DNA of 64,000 nucleotides from the NCBI GenBank assembly GCA_930367205.1, contig OV884013.1, forward strand, positions 117,390,869 to 117,454,868. The letters are read 5' to 3'. Of the stretch, positions 12,067-23,850 are shown one piece after another. The DNA is from Acanthosoma haemorrhoidale. Its lineage: Eukaryota > Arthropoda > Insecta > Hemiptera > Acanthosomatidae. The notes under the pieces were generated by a model. That model was given only the letters and a program-made list of their open reading frames with translations. It had not been told where the DNA came from and did no database searches. The translations under genes and the position numbers were made by a program. How positions within the stretch are numbered: the first letter of the stretch is position 1; the number at the start of each line of letters is the position of its first letter.

Positions 12067-12480
12067 GCCGATTTAAGGTCAACTGCGGATGCCACAACGG
12101 TCTTGAATATGTTAATGGCTATGGTCGTGGTCCCAGTTCGCAGAAGGCGTCCTCAGGAGGGTTGCGTAAGTGCCTGTGGGAGCCATCGCGAGCCAAGACT
12201 GATGGAAGGAATGCCAGCGGTGGCAGAAGAATCAGAATTGATGGATGCTGCCGATCAGGGAGCGGGCCCAATTTAGATGCGGAATCATGATGTAACTCCG
12301 TGGACCAGTCAGCCCGACTAATTGTCAGGATCCCACACTGATCTCACTCACTGACAGACGGACAGACCTTCCAGCTACCTCAGTCACTACCAGCATTTAT
12401 ATATGTCAGAGCCCCGGTGTCAGTCTCCTCCACAGTGGGAGCCAGACCTTCCAGGTCAGCATAATATTCTCTTGTATTAT
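12067..12480. other. GC-rich island of unknown nature
   Basis: GC-rich block with an open plus-strand frame 12067-12276 (Arg-rich, then acidic) that I do not recognise. A TTTATATATG TATA-like sequence lies near 12395, and a short internal repeat (CAGACCTTCCAG at about 12362 and 12448) is present. It could be the decayed end and LTR of a retroelement, or a regulatory region. Confidence 0.25.
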
Positions 12481-12684
12481 AATTTTTGTAATCAGGCTAG
12501 AGTCTAATGAATTAACTCACACGTATATGAAGTATTTTGTACCTTGAAATCACTCCTTAACACCTGTTATATCTTCATAGACTCATCTCTTTAAGCCACC
12601 AGTGAAGGTTTATACTCCACTATTATACGAGTTAAACCAGGCATCACTATTTTTACCACCTAAATATTTTGACAGCTATACTTT

Positions 12685-12848
12685 ATCAAAACTCCTGAGA
12701 ACAATAGTAAATGCCCCTTATTACGTCAGTAACAAAGCCCTTCATAACGATCTTAATATACCCTATATACTTGAACTCATCCTTTGCAAGTTCATGAAAT
12801 TCCATAGTAACCTATCCAATTACCCTAATCCCCTAGCACAGTCATTAG
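12685..12848 (+). mobile_element. Short J1 reverse-transcriptase fragment
   Basis: About 160 bp encoding 'RTIVNAPYYVSNKALHNDLN' and 'LELILCKFMKFHSNLSN', clearly homologous to the J1 copies at 6.7 and 54.2 kb. Neither the upstream RT nor the 3' UTR is attached, so this is an internal fragment. Confidence 0.75.
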
Positions 12849-13339
12849 TCCTTGTTCAATTAAACTACTCTCTACTCGCCTTATAACCTTTATTTATACC
12901 ATACAACACCATAGGTATTAGGATATTTCAGAAACAATACTAAATATATGTTGATTCAATTAGAACGCGATGTCAACCCAAAATTCAATAAAACTCCTGA
13001 GATTTGTTTAAAAAACTCTCAGTTGAAACCTACATAAATGAGACGTCATCAAATTACAAAAACAATTATCCCTTTCCTTTCTGAAGTGTCGCACTGACCT
13101 ATGGAAGTCACAATATGAATACACATAAATATATTTATTTTAACGCAATATATAAAAAGATGTACTTTTCTTGTCAAATACATTAAGACCACGTATATTA
13201 GGAAATGTAAATTATTACGAGGAAAGAAAAAACAACATAATTTTAACAATAAAACCGAATAAAAAATATATGTTTTTTGTGCTGATATGTTTACCAGAAA
13301 CCCACAACTGTAAGACATTATGAGTAGTTCTTGAAATTT
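12849..13339. other. AT-rich stretch, nothing recognised
   Basis: One minus-strand frame (13049-13360) is hydrophobic and Cys/Phe-rich, without recognisable domains. It looks like chance. Confidence 0.4.
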
Positions 13340-14443
13340 TTTTCCAATATATCCACACATTCATCATTACATCCTCAGGGTATGTATACGTTGTATATCC
13401 ACATATTCATCATGACATCATCAGGGTATGTATACGTATGTATATCCACATATTCATCATTACGTCCTCAAGGTATGTATATCCACATATTCATCATTAC
13501 ATCATCAGGGTATGTATACGTATGTATATCCACATATTCATCATGACATCATCAGGGTATGTATACGTATGTATATCCACATATTCACCATTACGTCCTC
13601 AAGGTATGTATATCCACATATTCATCATTACATCATCAGGGTATGTATACGTATGTATATCCACATATTCATCGTTACATCCTCAGGGTATGTATATCCA
13701 CATATTCATCATTACATCCTCAGGGTATGTATATCCACATATTCATCATTACAACCTCAGGGTATGTATATCCACATATTCATCATTACATCCTCAGGGT
13801 ATGTATATCCACATATTCAGCATTACATCCTCAGGGTAGGTATATCCACATATTCAGCATTACATCCTCAGGGTAGGTATATCCACATATTCAGCATTAC
13901 ATCCTCAGGGTATGTATACGTATGTATATCCACATATTCATCATTACATCCTCAGGGTATGTATATCCACATATTCATCATTACATCCTCAGGGTATGTA
14001 TAGCCACATATTCATCATTACATCCTCAGGGTATGTATAGCCACATATTCATTATTACATCGATCAGGGTATGTATATCCACATATTCATCATTACATCC
14101 TCAGGGTATGTATATCCACATATTCATCATTACATCCTCAGGGTATGTATACGTATGTATATCCACATATTCATCATTACATCCTCAGGGTATGTATATC
14201 CACATATTCATCATTACATCCTCAGGGTATGTATAGCCACATATTCATTATTACATCGCTCAGGGTATGTATATCCACATATTCATCATTACATCCTCAG
14301 GGTATGTATAGCCACATATTCATTATTACATCGCTCAGGGTATGTATATCCACATATTCATCATTACATCCTCAGGGTATGTATACATCTGTATATCCAC
14401 ATATTCATCATTACATCCTCAGGGCATGTATACGTATCTTCAT
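13340..14443. repeat. 37-bp minisatellite, roughly 28 copies
   Basis: The unit reads TATGTATATCCACATATTCA followed by TCATTACATCCTCAGGG. Variants include an 8-bp insertion giving TATACGTATGTATATCC (45-bp units), TATAGCCACAT units and TCGATCAGGG/TCGCTCAGGG units that recur in blocks. This shows expansion by multi-unit duplication. Long plus-strand frames cross the array in all phases and encode Tyr/His/Ile/Ser repeats; they follow from the array and are not genes. No unique spacers occur, so it is not a CRISPR array. Confidence 0.95.
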
Positions 14444-14580
14444 ATACAACAGTCATATTTAAAGATCTGGTATGGGAGCTCAAAGTAAACACTTTAACAT
14501 TTTTATTGATAAAAAAAAAGATCCATAAAAGGATGACATATTTTTTTATTTATTAATTAATAATCTATCAATTACTGATA

Positions 14581-14790
14581 TTTATTCTTAACGAATCCAG
14601 GAGTGGGGAGCTTATTAGATATTCTGAGCATTGTTGTTTTCTTCTGTTCTGTGAAAAGCGTCAAATAGCGTCTCTCGGGAAGATACAGATAACAAATGAA
14701 GAAACTGCGGAAAGATGGCTAAAGAAGGGAAGCCATGAGGAGTGGTCAGGTGAAAAAGTCGAGCTATCTACAGGTAAGCGACCACGCTAA
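14581..14790 (+). other. Open frame ending at a good splice-donor sequence
   Basis: A plus-strand frame is open through 14581-14790 and becomes hydrophilic and protein-like in its last part ('ITNEETAERWLKKGSHEEWS'). A strong donor, CTACAG/GTAAGC, falls at 14773/14774, and an acceptor-like TTCTTAACGAATCCAG ends at 14600. It has no recognisable homology. It could be a host exon or chance. Confidence 0.15.
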
Positions 14791-17244
14791 TGTCGATGAC
14801 ATCGCATTAGGCCAATGTAAGAACCGCGATGGTAATGAAGTGGAAGTTGCAAGATTACTGTGCCTCTGGTATTGTTCTTCTTCCGGGCCTTTTCTTTTGA
14901 CAGCTCTTCTCTGTGTGTGATGAGCCACGCTCATTTTGTCTCATCTGGTTTTAATTTAACAGTCATGTTCTTAACGAGCTATTAATGTTGCCTGACGTAC
15001 CCTCCCGGGCAAGGATACATCGGGAGGACAAGGATGTGGTGAAGATGATGTCACACACGTAATAAAAAGAGCATAAGTATCACGACACACGGTGAGTGAT
15101 GAACAAATGTAAGGTCAGGTATTTATATCAGTCTGTGCTCACTCCATCGCATCGCAGGTAATGATGACTTCCAGGTCCAGCCGGCCATTCGATGGATATT
15201 GAGTCATTACTAAACTATACGGCAACATTATCAACCATGATCGAGTCATTATGCAATCTCAACAGGATATCAATAATATATCGATGTTCCCAGGAGAAAA
15301 CTAGGTAAATCGATTTTCTGTTAAAAATCAGGTAATTGTATGAACTATTAACTATGAAGCAGAATCATAATGATTATTTCTGTACCACCTTGACCTACTC
15401 AAACTTTATGCAAAAGAAAAATCTGCAAGTCGATGGTTCTCGAATGTAAAAATACAATTCCTTATGAAATAAAAAAATTTCTAATAAAAAAGGTGTCATA
15501 ATAGTTTTTGGAATAAGCGTAACTCATTTTACCTTTGAAATGCTACCATGTAAACAGAATTTTTTTTTGAGAACTTTGATATATACGTAGATAAATTGAC
15601 AAGAAATATTTATAAAGCATAACCATTTGCTATGTTTTTGCATTCTGGTGGAGCACTTTGATTATACGATTAAGTCAAGTCTGGTTTGCGAAAAACATGG
15701 ACAGCATAATGTCACTAAAGCCGCAACACGTAGTGCACGTCATTATTTAGATTGTCCTTATCTTAAAATTGATACTTAATACAATAGTATAGGTAGGTAG
15801 GCTATTATCACATAAAAGTGTTACTTCCATCAAAAATATCATCCCTGCATATGAAACTGTCTTCAAAAGATTGACACAATTGATGACAGTTTTAATGACT
15901 GCGCAAGCTCCAACAAGATAATAAATAAAAGATATTATTAATTAGGACTTTCAGATCTATATTTTGATACCTTTCTCAAAAGTAGTAAATAATAATAATT
16001 AGATTATCTATGAGCCTTTATTACTTCTAGAATCACTAAATGGAATCACCATGTAATGTAAAATATTATGTTTTAACACTAAACATACCAGCATTTAATA
16101 CATACCTATTTCTACCATGACCGGGCGTCGTGTTTCCTGATTTAATGTCTGAAATATAAATTTTAGGAAGGAAATAAAAAAAATAACTTTATTATAATTA
16201 AACAAAATTGTATATTTTCGATTTCTATTACAAACACAAAGAATAAAACTTTCTAATTCATTGCTCATCGCATTTATATATGCGTGCATATAAAATTGCA
16301 ATAAATTTCTCTTGAGATAAATTCCAATCGGTTCCTAACTCTCTTTGCTTCTTCTATTGTGCATGTTCTTGTAAGGTTCATAATACAGTGATAAATTATC
16401 GACGAAAACGCAGTCCTTTACCTTCATAGTATGGCGTTTCACATATCCTGCTGGGCCTGCTTCTAGCCTGAAAATGACTTGAAGTGGTGTTCTTCCAGGT
16501 ATACCACCTATTTGTATTTCTTTCCAAACAGATCGCAGTATGCTGTTCATTTTTTTCTATCTCTTCTTCAGAACTTGAGAGTAATATTATTCTCTTTTGT
16601 ATACGACATATATTCAAAATGTTTTCCTCTTCATCATCATTATCTTTGTATTCAAATTCATTATCATTTCCAACCAGTTTATCTTCATTTTCAGAAAATT
16701 CAGTTTAGTGGTTAAAAAATATTTGTTTGGATTAATTTTTCGATCCCAATGCCAATAGCAGTTTTACTTACTCCTTTATTGTTAGTGATAGTTATAGAGT
16801 AAAAGAATAAAATCAAAATTACACATTGTTAACCAGGACGTAGAGGTCTTAAATTTGACACTTCTAAAAATTATAGAAAAATCTTTTTTTTTTTTTTAAA
16901 TCAACTAATGTGATCGATAGTGATGAATGGATATATTTTGGGAGGTTCCCATGGAAAAGGACCTTCTCCAGATTGAACAGGGGGCTTAAAAAGCCCAAAA
17001 CGGCTTGACATTCCGAAAAAAAAAGTATTCAAAATTTCATTAAAAACAACCGTGTGTGCAAAAAAAATGCTAAGATAAATGCGCGAGTGTACAAAATGCT
17101 TAAATTCCAATATTTTAGAGTCCTTTGCAAATGAATTAGTGCACTTTAACGACATTGGGGTAGTCTTAATCTATCTCGTGATAATGTTTTGTAACTTAAT
17201 GAAAGATAATTATCTTATCCAATCCTAATGATGGCATTAGTGGA
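14791..17244. other. Non-coding stretch with one moderately GC-rich patch
   Basis: About 14990-15230 is somewhat GC-richer (ATGATGTCAC and TGAGTCATTA AP-1/CRE-like motifs). The rest is AT-rich. Short open frames at 16335-16715 overlap on both strands and show no recognisable domain. Confidence 0.4.
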
Positions 17245-17625
17245 CATGGTATGAAACAAGATTACACGAGTACCAGCCGCGGCATAGGAGTGGTAATATG
17301 AGCTGTAAGGGCGCATAACTTGGGACGGTATCGCATTAGGGGCATTTGTATCCGTGGAGTAAGGGGCACTTGTGTGTCGCCCCGGGCATAAATCCGAAGA
17401 GTGGGGTCGGCTAATTGGAACTGGCCCTTACATAAATTACAGCGGCGCAGAAGGCTGATTAATATATAACCCTATTTACCAGGGGGGAGGTGAGGGGGAC
17501 CTTTCCCCCCGCACGGCGGCTGCGCGGTCTAATTTGCCGGCGATCGACCTGCCAGGCTTCGGCAGAATGGATGGCCGTCCTACCGCCTCACGACTCCGAC
17601 CACTTGTCTTCTGAGTGACTTTAAG
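17245..17625. other. GC-rich island
   Basis: Marked GC-rich block with a G-rich run near 17484 and a C-rich run near 17505. A homeodomain-like cluster lies at about 17405-17470 (CTAATTGG, CATAAATTAC, GATTAAT). No coding frame recognised. Candidate regulatory element by composition only. Confidence 0.3.
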
Positions 17626-17814
17626 GAGAGACCAGTCTTATGGGATTACTGGATCAATACGTGACAGAAAGATGGGTTCTATTGGACCAAACACAGAATT
17701 ACATAATAAAACATTATTTTTAAAAATTCATAAATCTCTCTAGTCCTTCACGACGAATCCGATATTTTGAACAGATTCAACTTGTCAATGTTCTGTGTAA
17801 TATGTTTTTCAAGG

Positions 17815-18475
17815 ATTGGCATCTCCGTTTCTCTACTCATTTTATTAATAAAATAGAAAAAGTACGACAAAGGTCTTACCGGCTATCGCACTTACTAACT
17901 TCACCCAACCTGTCACTGCTTCTCAAACTGATGATCTATAAATGTGTCCCCCGCTATTTACCCACTTGACTGACAATACAGCCGAATGTCTCCAACATTT
18001 CCAGAATAGGATCATGCGAAAAGTGGTCCAACATACCTCTCTCGAGAGGTTGAAGAACGTTGACCTGCACCCGTTGCTTGGAGTCGGTGGGTGAGTTCAT
18101 CCGCCGGAGACACATCAAGTTTTTTGACTCGTTGTAGCACCTAACCAACCCAGTGTTTAACACTATGACCCCACCACCCCTCCCACTTCGATGGCAACAG
18201 ACTGTCGGGGAAAAATTAGGTTAAGAATTAGTATGTAAGTTAGTTTTAAGTTTGATCAAAAAGGTGAGCCCCATCACCTTTATTAGTCAGTTCAGTCCAG
18301 TTACGTATAATGTAAATCATTATACTTGTTTATTCATTATATAATTTTTATAAAATAACAAAACCTGTATATAATGTAGCGATGCTACAGGAAATAGAAA
18401 AATGATTTGTAAATAGATTCACCTGAGGATCTATATAATTATCTGTGAATTTAAAGAGGCTATGAAAGAAAAAAA
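17815..18475 (+). mobile_element. Non-LTR retrotransposon 3' end (family 'J2'), degenerate
   Basis: The translation from about 17815 gives 'FSTHFINKIEKVRQRSYRL' and 'SPNLSLLLKLMIYKC', a reverse-transcriptase C-terminal region. A small deletion and a stop follow where the 25-kb copy reads 'LWPVLMYGASLF'. Then come 'DNTAECLQHFQNRIMRKVV', 'DLHPLLGV' and a 3' UTR ending in a poly(A)-like tract near 18470. The UTR is shared with copies at 25.0, 37.4 and 45.2 kb. Frameshifted and inactive. Confidence 0.8.
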
Positions 18476-19081
18476 ATAATATGTTTTTCATTCATTATTA
18501 TTGCAAGAGTAGAGAAATGACTCTTATACAAAGGACTTAATTCAAATTTTGACATGATGAAGCTTGAGATCAAAGTTATAAAGCAATTACGGGCGAGTTC
18601 CCCACCGCTTCAGGGTTAAGAATGTGGGCACCAGAGGGCGTCTCAGACGCTTTTCCTTATTTTGGGTGAGAAACAAAGGAGTCTTTAGTGGCTCATTGTA
18701 AGCCGAAAGCGAGCCCTATCACCTAGTCCTGTTTGCATTCTATATAACTTTTAACCATAAAAAGATTGTCAGTTTTTTAGGATAAGAACTCCTTAAAATT
18801 AATCCTCAGTTTAATCATGTAATTGTACATACTAATTTATAATTTTAAAATAGGGGTTAAGGAAAAATAAAAAGTCTTAAGCCTTTGTGGGATCGCTGTG
18901 TTACTATTTGATTTTACAACTTTTCACGAGGGTCTTTTGAGCCTAGACTCAGTAGAGTCGTATTAGTGAGTTACCGTTTGATTGTTTTCACACCTCAAAG
19001 TTGAGGCCCTCCTATCTGTGGATAATCCCAGTGCTTTGGTTCCACTTGTACTGCGATTAAATTACTCTTCGCTATGATGCG

Positions 19082-19112
<31 letters not shown>

Positions 19113-19564
19113 AGCCATCCCTAGTGGGTGCCTCAAATAATATCTTTCATCTACTTCATAGTGACTATTGTTTTTTTTGTTTCCTCTTAATCCAATTCGT
19201 TTTTTTGTTTTGCCATTATTCTCCGGTGTTCTTCCTAATTTTGTATTCCATCTGTTCTTCTTTACGGTAATAGGGCAGTCTAATGAAACTTTTTTTTCTG
19301 CTATTTCTAATATTTCTTAACAACGTAAATAGTATAATTACATTTGAATAGATGTTATAAGAAAAAAAACTCTTATAAATCTGGATTTTCAGGTGATGAT
19401 AACACCACGATTCCATTCTGCTTGCAACACATTTTCGATGGGAGCACCATCTCCAACAGTAGGGACCACAACAGTAGATCGATCCATGGAAGCATCTACT
19501 CCACCGAGCAGAGAACTCTAGATCCGAATAGGACAAGCTTGGGATTTTTTTTTTTGTTTTTCCT
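18476..19564. other. Mostly AT-rich, with a small GC-richer patch
   Basis: A GC-richer patch lies at about 18590-18740. The rest is AT-rich. The minus-strand frame 19216-19569 has no recognisable domain. Confidence 0.4.
19082..19107. repeat. (AT)n microsatellite, about 13 units
   Basis: Uninterrupted alternating AT dinucleotides. Likely length-polymorphic. Confidence 0.95.
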
Positions 19565-20105
19565 TTCAAAACCTCTTTATTAATAATATATATACAATGA
19601 CAAAAATAAATTTGGAATTACAGCTGTCTCCTCGTGCTGCATTCGCAGATGCATATTAAGGAGTGCATAAAATATAATACTTTCAGATTGTTATTAATAA
19701 GTCCAATACACATACACTCACTAGGAGATGAGGCTCACCTTCAGCTTGCAACCGTGGAAAACACTAACACTAAAACCTAAACCTAGAACCTAAGACTAAA
19801 GCGTTCCAGCCGCGACTGCGTCCTGCCATCGATGGGGGAACGGAGCGGTGGTTATCGTGTTAAACACCGGGTTTGTCAAGTATTGCAGGGAGTCGAAAAA
19901 TTTGATATGTCTACGTTGGATGAATTCATCCACCGTAGGCAGCTCAAAGATCTCGTGAAGCTCACTGTTGCTCCGCTGCTCAAATGAAGTACCTCTGACC
20001 ACTTTCATTAGTATACCGTTTTGGAATTGTTGGAGGAAGCTTGGGATTTGTTGTTTGAAAATTGATAGAGCCGTTCTGAGAAACATGTACATGCAAGAGG
20101 TATCT
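19565..20105 (-). mobile_element. J2-related non-LTR retrotransposon 3' end, second subfamily
   Basis: The minus-strand frame 19796-20092 encodes 'FLQQFQNGILMKVVRGTSFE', 'LPTVDEFIQRRHIKFFDSL' and 'LTNPVFNTITTAPFPHRWQD'. These align by eye with the J2 blocks 'LQHFQNRIMRKVV' and 'LTNPVFNTMTPPPLPLRW' but are diverged. A 3' UTR runs to about 19565, where TTTATTAATAA gives AATAAA on the minus strand. It is a separate lineage from the other J2 copies and 5'-truncated. Confidence 0.7.
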
Positions 20106-20189
20106 TACATAAAGGCTCGATTTAGAAGAACACAGGGGGGATGTAATGTTTCAGACATTTGCAAAGATTCCAGCAAATTTTCATTTCCG

Positions 20190-20610
20190 TTTGACTTTCT
20201 ACAATTCTCAGAAGCTTTCAAAGGTGGATCTATCAGTTCGCTACCTCAGTGGGAGCCGACCCCGGCGCCAAGTAGAGAAAGGCCCTGATGAGCGAAAACC
20301 TCCAGGAAGAAAGAGCGATTTCCCGGTGGAGAGCCCATCCGCCCAGATGTTGATGGCACCCTCAAAGAATGAGACGGCCAGAAGAAGATCATTTTGTTAT
20401 GGATATAAAAAGGGCCGTGAGAGGTGAAGGCGCTAAGCACCATTTAATAACGCGCCAGGAGGCAGAGGTGGTAATGTCTTCATCTGCTCTAATGGCGGGG
20501 TCATCAGGAGCCTCCAGTCGCATTACTGGCCCAGGTCATCTTCAACTCTCGTCGACGCTATTAGCCTGTGTAGCATTCTGTCTGGAACACGAGGAAGGCC
20601 TGTAACTACC
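20190..20610. other. GC-rich island
   Basis: GC-rich block with open frames in several phases on both strands (20146-20427 plus, 20246-20443 minus, 20369-20605 plus). They are mutually inconsistent and without recognisable domains. Nothing functional can be assigned. Confidence 0.3.
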
Positions 20611-21534
20611 CCGCTAAGGATATTCGAATATAATGGAACCAGCCATCACACTGTTTGTCAACATGATGGACATTTCTGTAGCTTTCTCCTCATTAAAACA
20701 ACTATCAACTTTACACGCTTGTATTCGAACGTTTAGCAAATAACTAGGCCGATTCACAACTGAAAATTTATTTTATTTTTATTATACTAGGGTGCGGGAG
20801 GACGAAACTCAGGTACGGCCATGCCGAAAGAATTCCAGTGAACAGGGTCCACAAAGAATGTAATGGAAATTAGGTGTGAAGGCTAGTGGACGCATAGACA
20901 ACATAGTGGATGCTCAAGAAAACATTGGCTGGATCACGTGGAAGGGTTATCTAGAGAAAAGGGAACACAGCACAACAGAGAGCTGAACGAATGGACAGAT
21001 GACAGAGACATCTTTAGGAAGTTTCTGCAGGTATGACTTGCATCAGCCAACATAGAGTTCATTATTCCATCACAGTATTTTTGACTTAAGAAGTGCAAAT
21101 GTTTTTTCACCCGGTTGAACATAGACTTAGTTAGTTGATGAAAGAACCGAAAATCGCTGCCTTAATAAATGCTCGCTAAATACAACAATAAATTTTATTT
21201 AATAATATATTCTATTGTTCATTAATAAATGAACCACTTATAAAAAAAATAATGGAGTGCTTGTTGTTAAATGATGTTGATTAGAGAAATTAGCAGTTCT
21301 GTTCAAACTAATGTTTTTCTCGGATGTACTCTACAGAACACTTGTCAGTTAATAATAATATTTAAATAAACTGAATGAAAAAGCGTACATCTTTGAACCA
21401 GGTATACATCTTCTATTAATGGCAATATTTAGCAGCCAAGCAGATCCAGCGGAGACCTCTCACCCCGCCGAAGTGTAAATTGTCATTCCTGTAAAATTTC
21501 AGAGAAACATAAACGATAATCACTCGTGACTAAT
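20611..21534. other. AT-rich stretch, nothing recognised
   Basis: No frame longer than about 60 codons and no shared repeat seen. Confidence 0.4.
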
Positions 21535-21850
21535 CGCGTCCATTTGTAAAAACTGTAAAAATATCCCCAACATAAGTGGTCGCATGTAAGATACCCAGGA
21601 GAGCCGCTAAGACGAAGTGACTCTGATGGTACTGTTTACGAGAGCGGACAAGGGCCATATATAAGAGCGAGGAGGTACATTGGTGTACCCATATGTACCA
21701 GTCCCACCTGTGGGGTCCCATATCCACTGATGTATGGATGCAAATCCTCAGGTGGGTGTCCTCCACGGCCGGTGTGTCCTCCTAGGGCATATATCACCTC
21801 TACTTCGTAACGGGCGACCATTCCTTCGCGTAGTCCTCGTCTACTCGGCC
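21535..21850. promoter_or_regulatory. GC-rich block with TATA box
   Basis: GC-rich with TATATAAG at 21658-21665 embedded in GC-rich sequence, followed by a short palindromic TACATTGGTGTACC. Two minus-strand frames (60-78 codons) are unrecognised. Promoter-like by TATA context only. Confidence 0.2.
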
Positions 21851-23384
21851 TAGGCAATAATTAACAGGTCCAAACAGTGTCTCTGGTTGTAACAGTCCCT
21901 CTGACCTGCAACAGTCCATGTTTAACTTCGAATCACATGGCATTCTTAACCTAGCCTTATAAACTACCTGAAATAAAGGACAAACGATCTAGGATACTGC
22001 ACCGATTGGAATACGAATTTGTATTTATATGTTAATACCACCTGTTCATTTTTCGAAAAATTCTCAAATCCTGCAAAAGAGTCGCTAAAACAACAATAAA
22101 AATATTTGAGAAGGACCATGCTCACAAGAATCCTAATGAGATACAATTTTGATTTTGTCCGACGTAAAATCCAAGAAGTTATGTAATCTTTATGGAAATA
22201 AAGGATTTATGAAAAGTTGGACCTATGAGGTCTTATTTTAAAAATATATGCAGGTAAAGTAAAAAAAAAGTCAGAATCCGATGTTGGAAAAAATTAATTT
22301 CTACCATTTTTGAGGTATAATAAACGAAATTGATTTAAAAAACAAATGTTTATTTTAATAATTTATTTATAAAGTGGAATATAAAATATTTATAAATCAT
22401 GAGATTTCTTTTTTATTCTTAATTGGTTATAAAACAATGTGAATGGCTGGTGCAGTATCTTCTGATAACATTTGCCATTATATTAACTTCTCTCAATTCC
22501 AGCTTTATCCTGATGGTTTCTCGTGGTCATCTGATTCTGTCCTTTGGTTGCAACTCAAATGGAAGTGGATAAAGTAAATTTGTAGGAACATATTACAACA
22601 CAGAGTCTTATAAGAATATAACAATTCGTTTATGATCCAGAAAAGCTGTGAGACTCTTTTCAAGCTGATTTTGAATGTCTATATCTAGTCTTTGAAAAAA
22701 TTTTGGATTTGACAAAAATCTTTGATCCGAGTATCATTCAATTTATTAATATTTTATTAATACCGAGTTTTACCTTCTGCATGTATCATGAAGTTGGTTC
22801 GTACCAGCGTTTAGCATCTGCCTAGAAAAATAAATAGCTTTAGTATGATTAGCAAAATATTTACAATCTAGTATTATTTTGTTGAAATGTATGATTATAC
22901 TATTTAAATTATCCAGCTTTTGTTTTTCAGGGACGTTTTTACCAAAAAAAAAGCTAACAGTCCAAACCTACTGATGAAAAGCACTAATTTTTTTTCAAAA
23001 ACTCAACTGGTTCCTAAGTGATTGATTGGCTTTCTGCGTTCGGACTAAATCCAGATCTTGGCGTTTAGCAGGGGAAGTCTAGAAAAATCCCATCACATGA
23101 ACTATCTAGTTTTTTCTTTATTATCTGTACATTCAGCTCATCTCGCAAAGATCTAGAGGGGTCAGGCTTAACAGTAAATTATAAACTGGTTTCTCTAGAC
23201 AGAATAAAAATGAGTATTCCTGGCAATAACACTCAGCATCCACTTGACATGCAGATATGAAAAGAATGAAAATACGAGCTAAGTGCTGGTATATTAAGAA
23301 GGCACTATCCCTACAAGAGCTCATGTGACATTATTAGTAACGAGGCCATATAGCAGGTGACACCCCAGCCTTAAGTTATGGAGC
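21851..23384. other. AT-rich stretch, nothing recognised
   Basis: Short unrecognised frames only. No terminal repeats seen. Confidence 0.4.
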
Positions 23385-23850
23385 GCATATCTTAGCGGCC
23401 CCTTATTAAGACATCACAAATATTTGTAAACATGAGGGCAGATATGTCAAGCGGCTGTAATGCGCATGCGCGGCTGCTGTAATATACTCTACCTGCGCAC
23501 TGCCGGCGAATATGAGTGTTCCAGCCTGGTTATGTGAGTGTGAGTCACTAAGGGCCAGTGTTGTCCGACGTTGGCTTCGCAGCAGACAGCCCTCGATGGC
23601 TTCCGCTGCAGATCTCCCACACCTCAGCCCTTATCCTTATTATGTGCCACCTCCGCCGATAGCTAATAGTTTCTCTTGCAAGTCTTCTATTTTCACTCCT
23701 GAGGACTGTGTTTATTTGCCTCTTTTACTTATCAGCTACGAACACAGTCCCATGCGAACGGCCTTCAATACCCTCCTATGCCATTTCGTGATGTCATCTA
23801 ACATGACTCTTTATGACTTATGCTTCAAGAGAGCTTATTAACATTCTCCA
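23385..23850. promoter_or_regulatory. GC-rich island with NRF-1/Ewg-type palindrome
   Basis: TGCGCATGCGCG at 23461-23472 matches the established NRF-1 (insect Erect wing) consensus, a motif typical of promoters. It is followed by CCTGCGCACTGCCGGCG. A plus-strand frame, 23512-23841 (109 codons), begins 40 bp downstream. It starts with a Trp/Cys/Arg-rich part, then a Pro/Tyr-rich 'PHLSPYPYYVPPPP', and has no recognisable domain. If this is a promoter, that frame could be a first exon, but I cannot support a protein call. Confidence 0.25.

Noticed and set aside
13340..14443. Possible CRISPR-like array
   Set aside because: Units are contiguous without unique spacers, and the context is eukaryotic.
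13331..14556. Long Tyr/His/Ile/Ser-rich open frames across the minisatellite
   Set aside because: They exist in all three plus frames only because the 37/45-bp units lack stops; no gene start, domain or non-repetitive part.
20190..20610. Coding exons in the GC-rich block
   Set aside because: Three overlapping frames on both strands are equally open, which reflects base composition and not selection for one frame.
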